Part shown: positions 61,902 to 64,000 of the stretch, in pieces | How positions within the stretch are numbered: position 1 is the stretch's first letter | Layout: every line of letters begins with the position of its first letter | Source of the DNA: Pseudomonas arcuscaelestis | GTDB lineage: Bacteria > Pseudomonadota > Gammaproteobacteria > Pseudomonadales > Pseudomonadaceae | Length of the DNA stretch: 64,000 bases | Reading direction: 5' to 3' | NCBI RefSeq assembly: GCF_016881005.1 | Contig: NZ_JACOPV010000002.1 | Location: forward strand, 62,001 to 126,000 | Program-made: the position numbers and the translations under genes | Notes under the pieces: model-generated | What the model was told of the DNA's origin: nothing | The model's database searches: none | What the model saw: only the letters and a program-made list of their open reading frames with translations

Positions 61902-62674
61902 CAATCCAGCACCGTGTACAGATCCGAACTGCGACCGCCATCCACCGCAAGGCTGGCACCGGTAACGTAGGACGCCTCATCACTGGCCAGAAACAGGATC
62001 GCATTGGCCAGCTCCAGCGGCAGCCCGACGCGCTTCATTGGAATGACTTTCTCGGTATTGCGGCGCGTTTTTTCGTCCGTGAGCATGCCGGCGGTGGCCG
62101 GGGTATCGACAACCCCGGGGATTACCACGTTGCAACGAATGTTGTGCGCTGCACCTTCGCTGGCCACTGCGCGACTGAAGTTGATCACCGCCGCTTTGGC
62201 GGCCGAGTAGCCTGCCATCCAGGCGGTGCCGAACAGGCCGCAGATCGAGGCGATATTGACGATAGCGCCGCCACCCTGGTCCTTCATCAGGCGCATGGCC
62301 GTGCGGGTACCCCAGAAGGTGCCATCAACCGTGGTGCTGAAATTGGCATGCCAGTCGGCGGTCGACAGTGTATCGACGCCGCCCCAGGTGTAGGCCATGG
62401 CGTTGTTAACGAGGATATCCAGGCGCCCGTGGCGCCGGGCTGCAGCTTCCAGGGCGCCAACATAGGCGTGTTCGTCACTGACATCAGCCACGGCGATATC
62501 GCCCTGCCCGCCCGCAGCCTGGATCTGTTCCAGCACGTCTTGCAAAGGTTGCTCACGCCGCCCACACAGCACAACCGTGGCGCCTTCTACGGCAAAGCGC
62601 AACGCCGTGGCCTGACCGATGCCGGAGCCGGCACCGGTGATAAACGCGATTTTGCCTGCTAGTCGCTTGCTCAT
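61901..62674 (-). CDS. short-chain dehydrogenase/reductase
   Basis: A 257-residue classical SDR. TGAGSGIG near residue 12 binds the cofactor; NNAMAYTWGG takes the NNAG position with an unusual methionine. Catalysis is by the serine of NIASICG and YSAAK near residue 158. An arginine-rich CGRREQ after strand 2 suggests NADP. A hydroxysteroid or cyclic-alcohol dehydrogenase is plausible by context. It is 10 bp behind the other SDR gene, in the same unit with the SnoaL-like gene. Confidence 0.9.
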   Translation of the reverse strand: MSKRLAGKIAFITGAGSGIGQATALRFAVEGATVVLCGRREQPLQDVLEQIQAAGGQGDIAVADVSDEHAYVGALEAAARRHGRLDILVNNAMAYTWGGVDTLSTADWHANFSTTVDGTFWGTRTAMRLMKDQGGGAIVNIASICGLFGTAWMAGYSAAKAAVINFSRAVASEGAAHNIRCNVVIPGVVDTPATAGMLTDEKTRRNTEKVIPMKRVGLPLELANAILFLASDEASYVTGASLAVDGGRSSDLYTVLD

Positions 62675-62684
62675 TGATATCCCC

Positions 62685-63428
62685 TCAGATAAAGGCCATG
62701 CCGCCGTTGACCGCGATGTTCTGTCCGGTGATGAAGCTGGCATCATCACCCGCCAGGAACACCGCAACCCCGGCGATCTCGTCGGTTTCGCACAAACGCC
62801 CCAGTGGCACGTTTTTAAGCATCGCCTGCATGTGTTCTTCAGCAACACCGGCCATCATCGGTGTGTTGGTTGGGCCCGGTACCAGGCTGTTGACACGAAT
62901 ACCGCTGGGCGCCAGTTCGCGCGCGATCGATCGGGTCAGGCCCATGACGCCTGCCTTGGAAGCGCAGTAGTGGCTGGGGCCCTCACCGGTAAGTGCGGCG
63001 GTGCTGGAAAGGTTGATGATCACCCCTTTGCGCGCGCCCTTGACCATCAACTTCGCGCCCTCGCGGCAGCACAGAAAGGTCCCGCCGAGGTTCACCCCGA
63101 TCACGCGGGCCCAGCTCTCGTCCGGAGTTTCGAGGAAGCTGTCGAAGGCGCCGACACCGGCATTGTTGACGAGAATATCGAGTCCGCCGAAACGCGCCTC
63201 GACCTGGCCCATGGCATCTGCCACCGAGGCTGCGTCAGCCACGTTGCATGCCAGGGCCAGCACGCGGTCATCGAGGTCGGTCAAGTCCGCCAGGCTGTCG
63301 AGCAGCGCCGCCTGATTCAGGTCTACCGCAACCACCTTGGCGCCTTCAGCGACAAAACGGCGAACCATGGCCTGGCCCATTCCTTGTCCCGCGCCTGTGA
63401 CAAAGGCGACTTTGTTCAGCAACTTCAT
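62685..63428 (-). CDS. short-chain dehydrogenase/reductase (FabG-like)
   Basis: A 247-residue classical SDR. TGAGQGMG near residue 12, VDLNQAALL (acidic residue suggesting NAD), NNAGVGAF, serine in NLSSTAAL and YCASK near residue 153 form the complete pattern. AGGAGA is six bases before the ATG at 63428. First gene of the three-gene unit under operator site 6. Possible roles are oxidation of a ring hydroxyl or of a beta-hydroxyacyl-CoA. Confidence 0.92.
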   Translation of the reverse strand: MKLLNKVAFVTGAGQGMGQAMVRRFVAEGAKVVAVDLNQAALLDSLADLTDLDDRVLALACNVADAASVADAMGQVEARFGGLDILVNNAGVGAFDSFLETPDESWARVIGVNLGGTFLCCREGAKLMVKGARKGVIINLSSTAALTGEGPSHYCASKAGVMGLTRSIARELAPSGIRVNSLVPGPTNTPMMAGVAEEHMQAMLKNVPLGRLCETDEIAGVAVFLAGDDASFITGQNIAVNGGMAFI

Positions 63429-63517
63429 AGCGTTCTCCTGCAGTACCGTGCTTAGAAGCCCGCTGAACACCCAGCAGGCCGGTCACCTGCATGATTGGGT
63501 GCCGACTCGCTGCAAAC

Positions 63518-63535
63518 ATCGTCCGATAGGACTAG
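63518..63535 (-). promoter_or_regulatory. cluster B operator, site 6 (SDR-SnoaL promoter)
   Basis: ATCGTCCGATAGGACTAG, 15 of 18 consensus bases and the most symmetric copy (GTCC-4-GGAC). A -10-like AATCAT (63491-63496, minus strand) follows after 21 nt. It lies 90 bp from the SDR start. Confidence 0.75.
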
Positions 63536-63574
63536 CGCCCGCACACAACCAACACACACTTTTACGCCTACTGC

Positions 63575-64000
63575 TCAAGCCGGCTGGCGGTTGAGCTCGG
63601 CATTGCCAGGTTGGCCCAACACACAGGACGTGCCGCCCGGTGTGTACATCATTGCCACGCAGCGGTTGCAGGCGGTACAAATCGAGTTTTTGCTGGCGCC
63701 GGTAGCAAGCTTCTCAACATAGTCCGGCTCGGCCAGAAGCACCCGCCCCATGGCCACCAGATCAAAACCCTCGGCCATGACCTGCTCGATACTGGCAAGG
63801 CTCTTGGCGCCGCCCAGGTAGGCCAGGGGCATTCTCACCGCCGCGCGCACCTTGCGTGCATGTTCAAGCAAGTACAGTTCGCGAAACTCCACCGTGGGGT
63901 CGCGCAGGCGCTGAATCTTCATGGCCAGGGCAATCAGCGGGTTTTTCTGCTGCACTCGATTCTCCTTGGGGAATGAAGAACCAAACATGGTGGTGATCGA
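63575..64000 (-). CDS. Old Yellow Enzyme-type FMN oxidoreductase, C-terminal part (cut by window end)
   Basis: The frame is open to base 64000, so only the last 141 residues are seen. MPLAYLGGAKSLASIEQVMAEG and FDLVAMGRVLLAEPDYV are the FMN-phosphate part of an OYE/dienoyl-CoA-reductase TIM barrel. It ends with a cysteine-rich tail (CTACNRC, then one more cysteine) like the iron-sulfur-binding region of BaiCD/2,4-dienoyl-CoA reductases, but stops there without a second flavin domain. An ATG at 63988 is internal. An enone reduction on the ring system is likely. Confidence 0.88.
   Translation of the reverse strand, partial: SITTMFGSSFPKENRVQQKNPLIALAMKIQRLRDPTVEFRELYLLEHARKVRAAVRMPLAYLGGAKSLASIEQVMAEGFDLVAMGRVLLAEPDYVEKLATGASKNSICTACNRCVAMMYTPGGTSCVLGQPGNAELNRQPA

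Noticed and set aside
1..64000. Genomic island or prophage
   Set aside because: No integrase, transposase, phage gene, tRNA or direct-repeat boundary was seen; only the repeat block at 60795-61145 could mark a junction.

Overview
The window looks like a chromosomal segment of a Pseudomonas of the P. putida type. The evidence is the high GC, densely packed long genes, a 21-bp REP-like hairpin (24618-24663) of the kind scattered through P. putida genomes, Hfq/Crc-type AAnAAnAA sites in leaders of catabolic genes, and typical Pseudomonas families (PotD/SpuC polyamine genes, Kup, MocR and AraC regulators). No phage, insertion sequence, integrase, tRNA, rRNA or CRISPR array was seen. The genus call is inference from these traits.

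Layout. 1-1581: PfpI-type protein and a split YeeE/YedE pair. 1684-14046 (cluster A): hydrolase, DUF1302 outer-membrane protein, DUF1329 protein, YCF48-type propeller, MMPL/RND transporter, acyl-CoA dehydrogenase and acyl-CoA ligase, all leftward, with a divergent AraC-type regulator. 14052-24612: a seven-gene leftward operon (quinone oxidoreductase, TauD-type dioxygenase, beta-keto acid cleavage enzyme, MFS, DsbA/FrnE, Rieske ferredoxin, YeiH), a divergent MocR regulator, then a TIM-barrel isomerase and an MFS carrier. 24618-34823: housekeeping and accessory genes (kup, DyP peroxidase, BASS transporter, PLP dehydratase, CrtZ-like hydroxylase, an Aae-like HlyD/DUF1656/FUSC efflux set, MgtC, a small hydrophilic protein). 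35016-44992: a LysR regulator facing an eight-gene amine/polyamine-type operon. 45466-49575: divergent KfrA-like DNA-binding protein and a large HD-GYP sensor phosphodiesterase.

49617-64000 (cluster B) is the most interesting part. It holds a KshA-like Rieske oxygenase, a second DUF1329, a LuxR-type regulator, a second MMPL and YCF48 pair, a one-ring extradiol dioxygenase, two overlapping acyl-CoA dehydrogenases whose active-site residues are divided between them, a SnoaL-like protein, two SDRs and an Old Yellow Enzyme cut off by the window end. The set resembles steroid or diterpenoid ring catabolism. Six of its promoters carry the same 18-bp imperfect palindrome (consensus ATCGTCCAAACGGACTAG). 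All six lie in the same orientation towards the gene, with a -10-like hexamer 21-22 nt further on. This suggests one activator, most simply the LuxR-type protein in the cluster, controlling the regulon.

Clusters A and B share the DUF1329/YCF48/MMPL machinery. In both cases it lies beside acyl-CoA or ring-degrading enzymes, suggesting a dedicated envelope system for hydrophobic substrates. Only cluster A has a DUF1302 partner inside the window.
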